The notes: generated by a model not told the origin, from the sequence alone. DNA of 64,000 nucleotides from CAZLYK01 sp964563495 (GCA_964563495.1 CAZLYK010000009.1:5297-69296), one strand, 5' to 3'; numbered from the stretch's first letter, positions 27,013 through 36,385 are shown. Numbers and translations are program-made.

Positions 27013-28071
27013 ATGAGCCTGAGACAATCAATCTTATTGCTGTGGTTGCTACTGTTGTTTCTCGCGGGTTGCAGAACCCAGTCGCCGGACTCTGCGATTG
27101 CGCCTCCTCAAACTGAATTCACTGCCGTAGCGAGCGTCAACAAACGGCCGCCGCCCGGTCCCGCCCCTGCCGGGATGGTCTGGATTCCCGGCGGCACGTT
27201 TTGGATGGGTTGCGCGGATTGCAATATGCCCGACGCCTTGCCGGTGCACGCAGTCACAGTGGACGGATTCTGGATCGATCAAACGCCGGTCACAAACGCT
27301 CAGTTCGAGCAGTTCGTACGGGCGACCGGTTACCGAACTATTGCCGAGCGTAACCCCGATCCGAAAGATTATCCCGGCGCTGATCCGAACATGCTCGTAC
27401 CCGGCTCGGCTTGTTTTACCGCGCCGCCGACGGACGTCCCGCTCGATAATTTCCTGCAATGGTGGCGGTACGTGCCCGGCGCCAACTGGCGGCATCCTGA
27501 AGGGGCGAACTCAACTATCCAGGGACGCGAAAATTATCCGGTCGTGCATATTGCCTGGGATGACGCGGCAGCCTACGCGAAATGGGCGGGCAAACGGCTG
27601 CCGACCGAAGCCGAATATGAATTTGCCGCGCGGGGCGGGCTTGATCGCCATCGCTACGCCTGGGGTAATGAGTTGAAGCCCGGAGGCAAATGGCCGGCGA
27701 ACATCTGGCAGGGAAAGTTTCCCTCAAAGAACACCGGTGAGGATGGCTACTCCGGCATATCTCCGGTGAAGGCGTTTCCGCCGAACGGATTTGGACTCTA
27801 CGACGTGGGCGGCAACGTCTGGCAATGGTGCGCTGATTGGTATCGGCCCGATTATTATCAAACGCTGGCCGCAGGCGGATCGCGTAACCCCCAGGGGCCT
27901 GCCGACAGTTTCGACCCGCAGGAACCGGGAATTCCGAAGCGCGTCCAGAAGGGCGGTTCGTTCCTCTGCAGCGATCAGTATTGCGTGCGCTATCTGGTTG
28001 GCAGCCGCGGCAAGGGCGCGACCGACAGCGGCAGCTCAAACGTCGGTTTCCGCTGCGCGAGCGGGGGGTGA
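27013..28071 (+). CDS. Formylglycine-generating enzyme, predicted lipoprotein
   Basis: Oxidises the active-site cysteine of sulfatases to formylglycine. 352 residues from the ATG at 27013. A signal peptide with lipobox LAGC puts the lipidated cysteine at residue 20. The SUMF1-type domain follows (PAGMVWIPGGTFWMG near residue 55, NEL and NVWQWCADWY later). The copper-binding catalytic pair is present as Cys319 and Cys324 in FLCSDQYCVRY, and the C-terminus NVGFRCA is canonical, so activity is likely. It directly follows the sulfatase and is 9 bases before galT. An upstream in-frame extension to 26782 overlaps the sulfatase and is rejected. Confidence 0.9.
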   Translation: MSLRQSILLLWLLLLFLAGCRTQSPDSAIAPPQTEFTAVASVNKRPPPGPAPAGMVWIPGGTFWMGCADCNMPDALPVHAVTVDGFWIDQTPVTNAQFEQFVRATGYRTIAERNPDPKDYPGADPNMLVPGSACFTAPPTDVPLDNFLQWWRYVPGANWRHPEGANSTIQGRENYPVVHIAWDDAAAYAKWAGKRLPTEAEYEFAARGGLDRHRYAWGNELKPGGKWPANIWQGKFPSKNTGEDGYSGISPVKAFPPNGFGLYDVGGNVWQWCADWYRPDYYQTLAAGGSRNPQGPADSFDPQEPGIPKRVQKGGSFLCSDQYCVRYLVGSRGKGATDSGSSNVGFRCASGG

Positions 28072-28080
28072 AGACGGGTA

Positions 28081-29160
28081 ATGGAAAACTTCGGCTTGAG
28101 CAAAGGCGTCTGGGAAGAGCGATGGCATCCGCTCCGCGAGGAGTGGGTGCTGGTCGCTGCCCATCGCCAGAATCGTCCGTGGAGCGGTGAGACAGTGCAA
28201 CACGAGGAAAAGCCGTTGCCGGCGTATCTGGAAGATTGTTATCTATGTCCCGGCAACGCGCGGGTCAGCGGTAAGGTCAACCCGCATTACAGCGGTGTTT
28301 ATGTCTTCGATAACGATCATCCGTGTGTCGGGTGGGACGCACCGAAAGATCTGAAACCTGCTCCCGGCATCTACCGCAACCGCCCGGCGAACGGGATCGC
28401 GCGAGTGGTCTGTTATACACCGCGCCACGACCTGACGCTGGCTGAACTCGATGCCGTTGAAGTTGAAAACCTGCTGGCTGCCTGGCAACAGCAGTACACC
28501 GACCTGGGCGCTCACCCCGAGATCAATCACATTCTCTTTTTTGAAAACAAAGGGGAAGTCGTTGGCGTCTCGAACCCGCATCCGCACTGCCAGATTTACG
28601 CGACCAATTTTGTTTTCAAAACCATCGAGAACGAGGCGCGCGTCAGCCAGCGGTATTTCGACGAAACCGGCCGCCCGATCTTTGAGGAGATCATTGCGGC
28701 CGAACAACAGGACGGCAGCCGGGTGATTTGCGAAAACGCAACGGCCATCGCCTTTCTGCCCTACTTCGCACGCTATGCTTACGAAGTCTTTGTCGCGCCG
28801 AAAAAGACGCATCCGAGCCTTGCCGCACTGAGCGATGGCGAAGTCCACGACCTGGCCGAAGTCTTGCGTGAAACGCTGATTCGCTTCGACAACCTGTGGC
28901 GCATGCCTTTCCCTTATGTCATGCCGCTTCATCAGTCTCCGACCGATGGCGGCGACTATCGCGGCTTTCACTTTCACCTCGAATTTCATCCGCCGCTGAG
29001 AAAGCCAAACCTGCTCAAGTATCTGGCCGGCCCGGAGATCGGCGGCGGCAATTTCCTGAGCGATACGTCGCCGGAAGAAAAGGCCGCTGAGCTCCGCGCG
29101 CAACCCACAGAGCATTACAAACATTCTGCAATTTCTCGCGGTTTTCACCTGAATGAGTAG
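28081..29160 (+). CDS. galT: Galactose-1-phosphate uridylyltransferase
   Basis: Leloir pathway: exchanges UMP between UDP-glucose and galactose-1-phosphate. 359 residues. The nucleophilic His is in NPHPHCQ (His167-Pro-His169). Zinc-type ligands Cys53, Cys56 (CYLC) and His116 match the positions known for E. coli GalT. The gene starts 9 bases after the FGE stop, so it is in the same transcript, and is followed by galK and galE. Confidence 0.97.
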   Translation: MENFGLSKGVWEERWHPLREEWVLVAAHRQNRPWSGETVQHEEKPLPAYLEDCYLCPGNARVSGKVNPHYSGVYVFDNDHPCVGWDAPKDLKPAPGIYRNRPANGIARVVCYTPRHDLTLAELDAVEVENLLAAWQQQYTDLGAHPEINHILFFENKGEVVGVSNPHPHCQIYATNFVFKTIENEARVSQRYFDETGRPIFEEIIAAEQQDGSRVICENATAIAFLPYFARYAYEVFVAPKKTHPSLAALSDGEVHDLAEVLRETLIRFDNLWRMPFPYVMPLHQSPTDGGDYRGFHFHLEFHPPLRKPNLLKYLAGPEIGGGNFLSDTSPEEKAAELRAQPTEHYKHSAISRGFHLNE

Positions 29161-29173
29161 ATCAAAGGAAGAA

Positions 29174-29277
29174 AATAGACAGGATTGACAGGATTTTCAC
29201 AGGATTAAACAGGATTTTGTTCTGCCTTGGCTTTGATCCTGTTTAATCCTGTGAAAATCCTGTCAATCCTGTCTATT
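29174..29277. repeat. Intergenic palindrome, full copy
   Basis: Consensus-like copy with four CAGGAT units per arm. Loop CTGCCTTGGCTTTGATCC is shared with the copy at 30727-30830. It separates galT and galK inside the gal operon. Confidence 0.93.
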
Positions 29278-29298
29278 TTCTTCCACGAATGAAGACGA

Positions 29299-30741
29299 AT
29301 GAAGTGGAATGATCTAAAGGATACAGCGGCATTCATCGCCTTGCTCGATGGTCTGCCTGCCGGATTGCCGGGCTTCTTCGGTGACGAGCGGCCATTGATC
29401 GTCACGCGTGCGCCGGGCCGGCTCGATCTGATGGGCGGGATCGCCGATTACAGCGGCTCGCTGGTGCTGCAATGGCCGATCGAGGCGGCGACGCACGTCG
29501 CCCTGCAACGAACCACCGAGCCGGCGCTACAAATTGTCAGTCTGCGCGCAGAGGGCGGCCAGGCGCGGCGCCAATTTAATTTGCCGCTGAGCAATCTTTT
29601 GATACGCGGCGAAGCAATTGCCTATGACAAAGCCCGCGAATGGTTCGACGATCATCCCGACGATCACTGGGCGGCATATGCAGCCGGCGCATTTCTCGTG
29701 CTCATGCGCGAGCGAGGCGCGGTCTTTAACCAGGGGGCGGGGATTCTGATCCGCTCCGACGTGCCCGAGGGCAAGGGCGTCAGTTCATCCGCCGCGCTCG
29801 AAATCGCCGTCATGCAGGCGATCTCCGTCGCGTATGACATCGCCCTGACGCCGCCCGAAATGGCCTTTCTCTGCCAGAAGGTTGAAAACCTGATCGCGGG
29901 CGCTCCGTGCGGCGTCATGGATCAGATGACTTCAGCGTGCGGCGAAGCGAACCGTCTGCTTGCCCTCCTCTGCCAACCCGGTGAACTGAAAGGTACGGTC
30001 ATGTTGCCCGCGGAACTGGCGATCTGGGGCATAGATTCCGGGATTCGTCACGCGGTCACCGGAGTCGATTACGGTGCGGTGCGGACGGCGGCTTTTATGG
30101 GCTACCGGATAATTGCGGAGCTGGCGGGTCTGAAAGCGGAAGAGCTATCGCCAGGTCGCGTCAAGATAGATGACCATCGCTGGAACGGCTACCTGGCCAA
30201 TCTCTCGCCGCAGGAATTCGAGCGATCATTCGCCGCACACCTGCCGCAGGAGATGTCCGGCGCGGAGTTCCTGGCCAATTACCAGGGCATCACGGATACC
30301 GTGACAGATGTAGTTCCTGACCGCCGTTATCCGGTTTTTCAAGCGACACGCCATCCAATCTATGAACACGCGCGTGTCAGTGAGTTTGCCGCGCTGCTTG
30401 ATCACGAACGGCCTCTTGTCCGCGCCGAACGGCTCGGCGAATTGATGTACGAATCGCACGAGAGTTATTCCGCCTGTGGTCTCGGCTCAGAAGGTACAGA
30501 TCAACTGGTGCGGCTGGTGCGGCAAGCCGGGCCTGAGTCGGGTCTGTTCGGCGCAAAGATCACAGGCGGCGGCAGCGGCGGCACGGTTGCAGTGCTCGGT
30601 CGCCGCGACGCCGGAACGGTCGTCGGCCGGATCGCCCGGCAGTATGCGGAACAGACGGGCCACCAGGCGCTCATCATCTCAGGCTCTTCGCGGGGCGCAG
30701 GAGCATTCGGTCATCTGATACTAAGAAATAGACAGGATTGA
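29299..30741 (+). CDS. galK: GHMP-family galactokinase (L-arabinokinase-like)
   Basis: Phosphorylates galactose at C1 in the Leloir pathway, by context between galT and galE. 480 residues, longer than typical GalK (about 380-390). N-terminal APGRLDLMGGIADYSGS is close to the kinase domain of plant L-arabinokinases. The ATP-binding GHMP motif is PEGKGVSSSAALE, followed by CGVMDQMTSACGE and a glycine-rich GGGSGGTVAVL near the C-terminus. Substrate could be arabinose or another sugar instead of galactose. The C-terminus ends NRQD from the palindrome that follows. No clear ribosome site. Confidence 0.85.
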   Translation: MKWNDLKDTAAFIALLDGLPAGLPGFFGDERPLIVTRAPGRLDLMGGIADYSGSLVLQWPIEAATHVALQRTTEPALQIVSLRAEGGQARRQFNLPLSNLLIRGEAIAYDKAREWFDDHPDDHWAAYAAGAFLVLMRERGAVFNQGAGILIRSDVPEGKGVSSSAALEIAVMQAISVAYDIALTPPEMAFLCQKVENLIAGAPCGVMDQMTSACGEANRLLALLCQPGELKGTVMLPAELAIWGIDSGIRHAVTGVDYGAVRTAAFMGYRIIAELAGLKAEELSPGRVKIDDHRWNGYLANLSPQEFERSFAAHLPQEMSGAEFLANYQGITDTVTDVVPDRRYPVFQATRHPIYEHARVSEFAALLDHERPLVRAERLGELMYESHESYSACGLGSEGTDQLVRLVRQAGPESGLFGAKITGGGSGGTVAVLGRRDAGTVVGRIARQYAEQTGHQALIISGSSRGAGAFGHLILRNRQD

Positions 30742-30830
30742 CAGGATTTTCACAGGATTAAACCGGATTTCTTTCTGCCTTGTCTTTGATCCGGTTTAAT
30801 CCTGTGAAAATCCTGTCAATCCTGTCTATT
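30727..30830. repeat. Intergenic palindrome, full copy
   Basis: Very close to the copy at 29174-29277, with the paired changes AAACCGGAT and ATCCGGTTT. The left arm supplies the last residues and stop of galK. The SD of the next galE (AGGAGG) begins right after the right arm. Confidence 0.93.
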
Positions 30831-30841
30831 AGGAGGCGGTA

Positions 30842-31894
30842 ATGGCAATTCTGGTCACAGGCGGCGCGGGCTATATCGGCAGCGTCATGGTTGAATTGTT
30901 GCGTGAAAGAGGCGAGCAGGTAGTCGTCCTGGATAACCTCTTTCGCGGCCATCGCGAAGCCGTCGATCTGAGCGTGCCGTTTTATCAGGGACGGATCGGC
31001 GACCGCGAACTGGTCGGGCGCATCTGCGCCGAACACCAGATCGAAGACTGCGTTCACTTTGCTGCGCTTGCCTATGTAGGCGAATCGGTCAGCAACCCGA
31101 AGCTATACTTTGAAAATAATGTCGAGGAGGGGATCGCCCTGCTCGGCTCGTTGCTCAATGCGGGTGTGCAACGCTTTGTCTTTTCGTCGACCTGCGCGAC
31201 TTATGGCGAACCCCAGTATGTGCCGATCGACGAGCAGCATCCTCAGTCACCGACCAACCCGTACGGCTGGTCGAAACTCATGATTGAAAAGGCGCTGGCG
31301 GCTTATCAGCAGGCGTACGGGTTGAGGTATGTCGCGCTGCGTTACTTCAATGCGTCCGGGGCGACCCCGCAACGCGGCGAAGACCACACGCCCGAAACCC
31401 ATCTCATCCCCAATGTGCTTTCCGCCGCAATGGGCAGGCTCTCGCACGTCTCCGTCTTCGGCGGTGATTACCCGACACCCGACGGCACGGCGATCCGCGA
31501 TTACGTACACGTCGTTGACCTGTCTTCCGCGCACGTGCTGGCGCTTGAACACCTGCGCCGGGGCGATCCGTCTGAGTGCATAAATCTGGGGACGGGGCAC
31601 GGCTATTCGGTCATGGAAGTGATCGAAACCGCGCGTCGCGTCACCGCCAAGCCGATCAAAATACGGATCGAACCACGCCGCCCGGGCGATCCGTCGCGCC
31701 TGGTCGCCAACGCCGACAAAGCACGCGCCGTGCTGGGCTGGCAGCCGCGCTACAACCGGATCGAAACTATCATTGAGACGGCCTGGGCTTGGCATGAGGC
31801 GCATCCCGGGGGCTATCTGCCCGGGGGCTATCTGGTTGACAAACCGGGAGCTGAACAGATAACTTCAAAATTCAAGATCAATCCAATTCTGTGA
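30842..31894 (+). CDS. galE: UDP-glucose 4-epimerase (second copy)
   Basis: 350 residues. NAD-binding GGAGYIG (7-13), Ser116 in SSTCAT, YGWSK (Tyr141, Lys145), with many identities to the copy at 10215-11189. Adjacent to galT and galK, it is the likely Leloir-pathway epimerase. A good AGGAGG lies five bases before the ATG. The C-terminus contains a repeated PGGYL and a non-conserved tail. Confidence 0.95.
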   Translation: MAILVTGGAGYIGSVMVELLRERGEQVVVLDNLFRGHREAVDLSVPFYQGRIGDRELVGRICAEHQIEDCVHFAALAYVGESVSNPKLYFENNVEEGIALLGSLLNAGVQRFVFSSTCATYGEPQYVPIDEQHPQSPTNPYGWSKLMIEKALAAYQQAYGLRYVALRYFNASGATPQRGEDHTPETHLIPNVLSAAMGRLSHVSVFGGDYPTPDGTAIRDYVHVVDLSSAHVLALEHLRRGDPSECINLGTGHGYSVMEVIETARRVTAKPIKIRIEPRRPGDPSRLVANADKARAVLGWQPRYNRIETIIETAWAWHEAHPGGYLPGGYLVDKPGAEQITSKFKINPIL

Positions 31895-31917
31895 ACAATG
31901 CCTGACTTGATTTGAGC

Positions 31918-32190
31918 ATGGTTGCGAGACGGTTTCTCATCTTCGGGACGGTTCAGGGCGTAGGATATCGATTCTTCGTCCTCCGCGCCGCAGCGAGACA
32001 TCAGGTCCTGGGGACGGTGAAAAATCTTCCTGACGGGCGTGTCGAGGTGATGGCTGAAGGAGATCGCGAGGCCGTCGATGAATTCAAACACGATCTTCTG
32101 ACCGGTCCCGCTTTTGCCCACGTCACCGATATCGACGAAACCGACATCCCGGTGACGGGGCTCTATCGCGACTTCAGAATCGACTTCTAA
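31918..32190 (+). CDS. acyP: Acylphosphatase
   Basis: Hydrolyses acyl-phosphate bonds. About 90 residues, the family length. The catalytic motif GTVQGVGYR places the arginine at about residue 18, and Asn36 (VKNLPDG) supports catalysis. ATG 31918 is preferred to a TTG two codons upstream. The TAA stop (32188-32190) abuts the following palindrome. Confidence 0.92.
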   Translation: MVARRFLIFGTVQGVGYRFFVLRAAARHQVLGTVKNLPDGRVEVMAEGDREAVDEFKHDLLTGPAFAHVTDIDETDIPVTGLYRDFRIDF

Positions 32191-32283
32191 ATAGACAGGA
32201 TTGACAGGATTCCTGCAGGATTAAACAGGATCAAAGACAAAGCATAAAAAATCTTGTTTAATCCTGCGGGAATCCTGTCTATT
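32190..32283. repeat. Intergenic palindrome, one arm lacking a unit
   Basis: The left arm has four CAGGAT units, the right arm only three (ATCCTGCGGGAATCCTGTCTATT). The loop AAGACAAAGC shares the family sequence. Confidence 0.9.
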
Positions 32284-32305
32284 TTAACCGAGGAGATGAA
32301 TCTAC

Positions 32306-32851
32306 ATGCCCGTTATTCACTCTGAAGAAGAGAACCAGTTGAAATCGCTGATCCGTGAAATCCCCGATTTTCCCAAACCCGGCATTCTTTTTTACGACAT
32401 TACGACTTTGTTGAAGGACGCAAAAGGGCTGCGATCGATCATCGACCGGACGACCGATCATTTCCGCAATCATACGGTCGACGTCGTGATCGGCATCGAA
32501 GCTCGTGGTTTTATCTTTGCGCCGGCGCTGGCTTACCATCTGGGAGCGGGTTTTGTCCCCGTTCGCAAGCCCAAGAAGTTGCCGGCTGAAGTCGAAAGCT
32601 GGAGCTATGATTTGGAATATGGCAAGGACACGCTGGAGATTCACCGCGACGCAGTGGGCAAAGGGCACAACGTGATCATTGCCGATGACCTTCTGGCCAC
32701 CGGCGGAACGGCCGAAGCGGTGGTTAAGCTGGTCGAGAAGCTCGGCGGCCACGTCGCCGGCCTCTCATTCGTGATCGAACTGGAATTTCTCAAGGGGCGC
32801 GACAAGCTGGCTGGCTACGATGTCTTATCGCTGTTAAAATACCAGTCGTAA
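32306..32851 (+). CDS. apt: Adenine phosphoribosyltransferase
   Basis: Purine salvage: adenine plus PRPP gives AMP. 181 residues. N-terminal IREIPDFPKPGILFYDITTLL is diagnostic of Apt. The PRPP-binding loop is IIADDLLATGGTAEA. A GAGGAG-type ribosome site precedes the ATG. Seven bases separate its stop from tRNA-Arg, so the two are probably transcribed together. Confidence 0.97.
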   Translation: MPVIHSEEENQLKSLIREIPDFPKPGILFYDITTLLKDAKGLRSIIDRTTDHFRNHTVDVVIGIEARGFIFAPALAYHLGAGFVPVRKPKKLPAEVESWSYDLEYGKDTLEIHRDAVGKGHNVIIADDLLATGGTAEAVVKLVEKLGGHVAGLSFVIELEFLKGRDKLAGYDVLSLLKYQS

Positions 32852-32858
32852 TTTGAGG

Positions 32859-32932
<74 letters not shown>

Positions 32933-32950
32933 TCAGTCTTTCCAAGAGCC

Positions 32951-32979
32951 TTGATTGGCTGCCAGATTGTAAATACAGA
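32951..32979 (+). promoter_or_regulatory. Possible promoter ahead of the UxaA-type dehydratase
   Basis: TTGATT, 17-base spacer, TACAGA. A weak match to sigma-70 boxes, placed between tRNA-Arg and the next gene. Confidence 0.3.
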
Positions 32980-33071
32980 AAAATAAGCAGAGTCGTGAGA
33001 GGTAAGGCATTGAAGCTGGTTCAGCCCGTCTCGAAACGGGATCAGGCGAGGGCTTCGATGACAAGGTGATT

Positions 33072-34640
33072 ATGAAGATCAATGTAAGATTAGCGGAGCT
33101 CAACGGACAATCGACCAGGCCGGTCCTGGCGCTCAGGGAGACAGATAACGTCGGCGTCGCGCGAGTCCCATTATCATCCGGGGAGACGGTTGAAGTGGGG
33201 GGTCGTCGAATTGAGGTGCGCGAAGCGATTGCACCCGGTCACAAGCTCGCGCTGCAGCCGATTGCGGATGGGAGTCCCGTGATCAAGTACGGAGAGGTGA
33301 TCGCGAAAGCCACCCGCGACATTGCTCAGGGAGCATGGGTGCATACGCACAACACAGCGCCGGACTTCAGCGGGCGCGAATACGAGTATGCGACCCGGAC
33401 CCCGGTTACCGATTTCTTCCCGCCGGAGCGGGTCGAGACCTTTATGGGGTACCTGCGCGAGAACGGCGATGTCGGCACACGCAACTATATCGCGGTCATC
33501 GCCACCTCCAATTGTTCAAGCCACGTCACCTCCGAGATCGCCGAGAGGCTGCGGCACGTCAATCAGAAGACACACGGCGTCGATGGGGTGATTGCCATTC
33601 CGCATCAGGAAGGCTGCGGCCATTCGCAGGGCGAAGACACCTGGCAGCTCGAGCGTACGATCGCCGGGATGATCTTCCACCCGAACGTCGGGGCTGTGCT
33701 CATGGTCAGCCTCGGCTGTGAGGTCAACCAGATCTCGAAATACCTCGGCACGACCCAGCTCGGCCAGCAGGCTTTCCGAAAGGGGAAGCTGATCGTCGGC
33801 CTGGAGATGCAATCCACCGGGGGCACGCTTAAAACCATCGAGGGCGGCGTCCGCCAGGTTGAGCAACTGATCGAGCATTGTCAGGTGATGAAGCGCACCG
33901 AGCAACCGCTCGGCAAAATCATACTCGGCACTAACTGCGGCGGTTCGGATGCCTTCTCGGGAATTTCCTCCAATCCGGCTCTGGGGTATGCGAGCGATCT
34001 GCTCATCCGTTCGGGAGGAACTTCCGCCATCGCGGAGATACCCGAATGTATGGGCGCCGAGCACCTGCTCACCCGTCGCGCGATCGATGAGGCGACCGGG
34101 CGTAAAGTAATCGACGTGGTCCACTGGTATCAAAATTATCTGCAGCGCTTCGGCGCCTCGTGGGATGACAACCCTTCTCCGGGCAATAAGGCGGGCGGGA
34201 TCACAAACATCACCGAAAAGTCGCTGGGGGCTGTGGCAAAAGGCGGGACGACGGCGCTGACCGGCGTTTACGCTTATGCCGAGCGGATTGACAGAAAAGG
34301 CTTCGTCCTCATGAACACGCCAGGCTACGACCCGGTCTCGCTGACGGGCCTTGCGGCAGGCGGAGCGAATATGATCGTCTTTACGACCGGCCGCGGATCC
34401 GGCATCGGTTTCCCCGTGGTTCCGGTCATCAAGGTCTCATCGAACTCTCGGATCGCTTCGATCATGGAAGACAACATTGATATCAACGCCGGAACCATTG
34501 TTGACGGGAAAGAGACGATCCAAGAGGTGGGGCGGCGGATCTTTGATTTGATCCGGCGTGTCGCTTCGGGTGAACGGACGAAGAGCGAGTTGCTGGGCCA
34601 TAAAGAGTTTGTGCCCTGGCGCGTCGGACCGGTCCTGTGA
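33072..34640 (+). CDS. UxaA-family sugar-acid dehydratase (altronate/galactarate type)
   Basis: Fe-dependent dehydratase of altronate, galactarate or a similar acid. 522 residues, full length with both halves. The N-terminal SAF domain (about residues 15-95) is followed by GYLRENGDVGTRN, cysteine-containing segments TSNCSSH and QEGCGHSQGED, GCEVNQ and the C-terminal GGTTALTGVYAYAE. ATG 33072 preferred to GTG 33066. It begins a block of sugar-related genes running to 43.5 kb. The exact substrate cannot be assigned. Confidence 0.88.
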   Translation: MKINVRLAELNGQSTRPVLALRETDNVGVARVPLSSGETVEVGGRRIEVREAIAPGHKLALQPIADGSPVIKYGEVIAKATRDIAQGAWVHTHNTAPDFSGREYEYATRTPVTDFFPPERVETFMGYLRENGDVGTRNYIAVIATSNCSSHVTSEIAERLRHVNQKTHGVDGVIAIPHQEGCGHSQGEDTWQLERTIAGMIFHPNVGAVLMVSLGCEVNQISKYLGTTQLGQQAFRKGKLIVGLEMQSTGGTLKTIEGGVRQVEQLIEHCQVMKRTEQPLGKIILGTNCGGSDAFSGISSNPALGYASDLLIRSGGTSAIAEIPECMGAEHLLTRRAIDEATGRKVIDVVHWYQNYLQRFGASWDDNPSPGNKAGGITNITEKSLGAVAKGGTTALTGVYAYAERIDRKGFVLMNTPGYDPVSLTGLAAGGANMIVFTTGRGSGIGFPVVPVIKVSSNSRIASIMEDNIDINAGTIVDGKETIQEVGRRIFDLIRRVASGERTKSELLGHKEFVPWRVGPVL

Positions 34641-34656
34641 GCAGAGCAAAAAAGAA

Positions 34657-34722
34657 AATAGACAGGATTAACAGGATTTCAACCGGATTAAACAGGATCT
34701 AAGGCAGGCAATAAAGATCTTG
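34657..34722 (+). repeat. Mostly left arm of the palindrome, upstream of the first propeller gene
   Basis: AATAGACAGGATTAACAGG, then CCGGATTAAACAGGATC. Only a short piece of right arm (GATCTTGT) remains. Confidence 0.8.
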
Positions 34723-34742
34723 TCTCGAAAGGGGTTCTCAAA

Positions 34743-36359
34743 GTGGGATATCGAAAGCTGGTTAGAGTGATGGGCCTGTTGCTGATGTTACTCGGGTGCA
34801 CGGTGGGCTGGGGTTCGGGCCGGCCGGCTGAGGGCGGCAAGCCCGCGGACTGGCTGACCGACGGCGGCAACCCGCAGCGGACCGCCTGGCAACAGGATGA
34901 ACAGACAATCACGACGGCCAACGTCAGGAATATCAAGCTGCTCTGGAAGATCAAGCTCGATAACCAGCCACGTCAAATGCATTCGCTGCTGCCGGCGCTG
35001 GTTGTCGGCCGGGTCGAGACGAGCAGCGGCCCCAAACAGATCGTCATCGTCACGGGTGTTTCGGACAACATCTATGCGATCGATGCCGACAAGGGAGAGC
35101 TGCTCTGGAAGCATCATTTTGAGACCGATTGGACGCCGCCACCTGGCGGGAGGGGGGAGGGGATCCTGTGCCCGGGCGGCATCACCGCGACGCCGGTCAT
35201 CGGACCGGCGGGCACACCGGGCAAGTACACGATCTATGCTGCGGCCTGGGACGGGACGCTGCGCCGGTTGAACGTCGCCGACGGCAAGGAGGTCGCGCCG
35301 CCCGCAAAGTTCATGCCGCCCAATGGGAAGCCATACGCGCTGAACCTGGTCAATCATGTGATCTATACGCACACCGCGCAGGGCTGCGGCGGCAATCCGA
35401 ATATGGTCTATACCTACGATCTGGCCACGGACCAGGTCGGCTCGTGGGGGCCGGCCGGCGGTGGTATGTGGGGTCGAACCGGTCCCGCGATCAGCTCAAA
35501 CGGAACCATGTACACGGGCACGGGGGACGGGCGATGGGATCCGGAGAACGGCATTTACGGCAACGGCATCATCGGGGTCAAGCAGAACCCACAGACGAAG
35601 GCCGTCGAACTGGTTGATTATTACGGACCTTCCAATGCCGAATGGCTCTTTAAGCGCGACCTGGATATGCAGGTCACTCCGGCGATCTTCAATCACAAAG
35701 GCAAGGAACTGATGGTCGATGCGGGCAAGGAATGCCGGGTCTACCTCATGGACACGGAATCGATCGGAGGAGACGACCATCGCACGCCTCTCTTCCGGAC
35801 CCCGCTGATCTGCAACGAAGAGGTCAACTTCGCCTCGGCCGGCATCTGGGGCTCGATGGCGAGTTGGGCCGACTCGAAGGGCACGCGCTGGGTGCTGACG
35901 CCGTTCTGGGGGCCGAAACATTCGGCTTTTAAGGCTCCAATCGAATACGGCCCGGTCAAATATGGCGCGATCGCGGCCTTCAAGGTGGAAGAGAGAAACG
36001 GCAAATGGCAGTTGGCGCCGGCCTGGATCTCACGCGATATGAACCGGGCGGAGCCGCCGGTGATCGCCAATGGAATCATCTTCGCCTACGGCAACGGGGA
36101 AGATACGGACCAGGCGGCGTTCGATATCGGGCTCGCCTACAACAACGCCGCGCAGCGCATCGCGGGCTCGACCCACGCGGTCTTGTATGCTCTGGACGCC
36201 CAGACCGGCAAAGAGTTGTGGTCGAGCGGCGATCAGATCGCCTCGTGGAGCCACTGGGGAGGGCTTTCGATCGCCAACGGCCGGGTCTACATCAATACGT
36301 TTGACGGCTTTCAGTACTGCTTCGGTATCAGGGGCGCTGCTGAACAGTCGGCTCCCTAA
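34743..36359 (+). CDS. Exported PQQ-type beta-propeller protein A
   Basis: 538 residues from the GTG at 34743 with AGGGG upstream. A short basic N-terminus and hydrophobic stretch with LLGC suggest a lipoprotein; an ATG at 34770 is possible. The body has propeller-blade sequence (AIDADKGELLWKHHF, ALDAQTGKELWSSGD). No dehydrogenase active-site pattern was recognised, so it may be a binding or assembly protein rather than an enzyme. It begins DWLTDGGNPQRTAW, matching the paralog at 37470-39143 (DWMTDNGDAQRSSW). Confidence 0.85.
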   Translation: MGYRKLVRVMGLLLMLLGCTVGWGSGRPAEGGKPADWLTDGGNPQRTAWQQDEQTITTANVRNIKLLWKIKLDNQPRQMHSLLPALVVGRVETSSGPKQIVIVTGVSDNIYAIDADKGELLWKHHFETDWTPPPGGRGEGILCPGGITATPVIGPAGTPGKYTIYAAAWDGTLRRLNVADGKEVAPPAKFMPPNGKPYALNLVNHVIYTHTAQGCGGNPNMVYTYDLATDQVGSWGPAGGGMWGRTGPAISSNGTMYTGTGDGRWDPENGIYGNGIIGVKQNPQTKAVELVDYYGPSNAEWLFKRDLDMQVTPAIFNHKGKELMVDAGKECRVYLMDTESIGGDDHRTPLFRTPLICNEEVNFASAGIWGSMASWADSKGTRWVLTPFWGPKHSAFKAPIEYGPVKYGAIAAFKVEERNGKWQLAPAWISRDMNRAEPPVIANGIIFAYGNGEDTDQAAFDIGLAYNNAAQRIAGSTHAVLYALDAQTGKELWSSGDQIASWSHWGGLSIANGRVYINTFDGFQYCFGIRGAAEQSAP

Positions 36360-36385
36360 AAGTTTTTCTCCGGAATGGGGGCGAG

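Noticed and set aside
29174..29277. The palindromes as rho-independent terminators
   Set aside because: They lack a U-tract after the stem on either strand and occur within the gal operon, so termination is not their obvious role.
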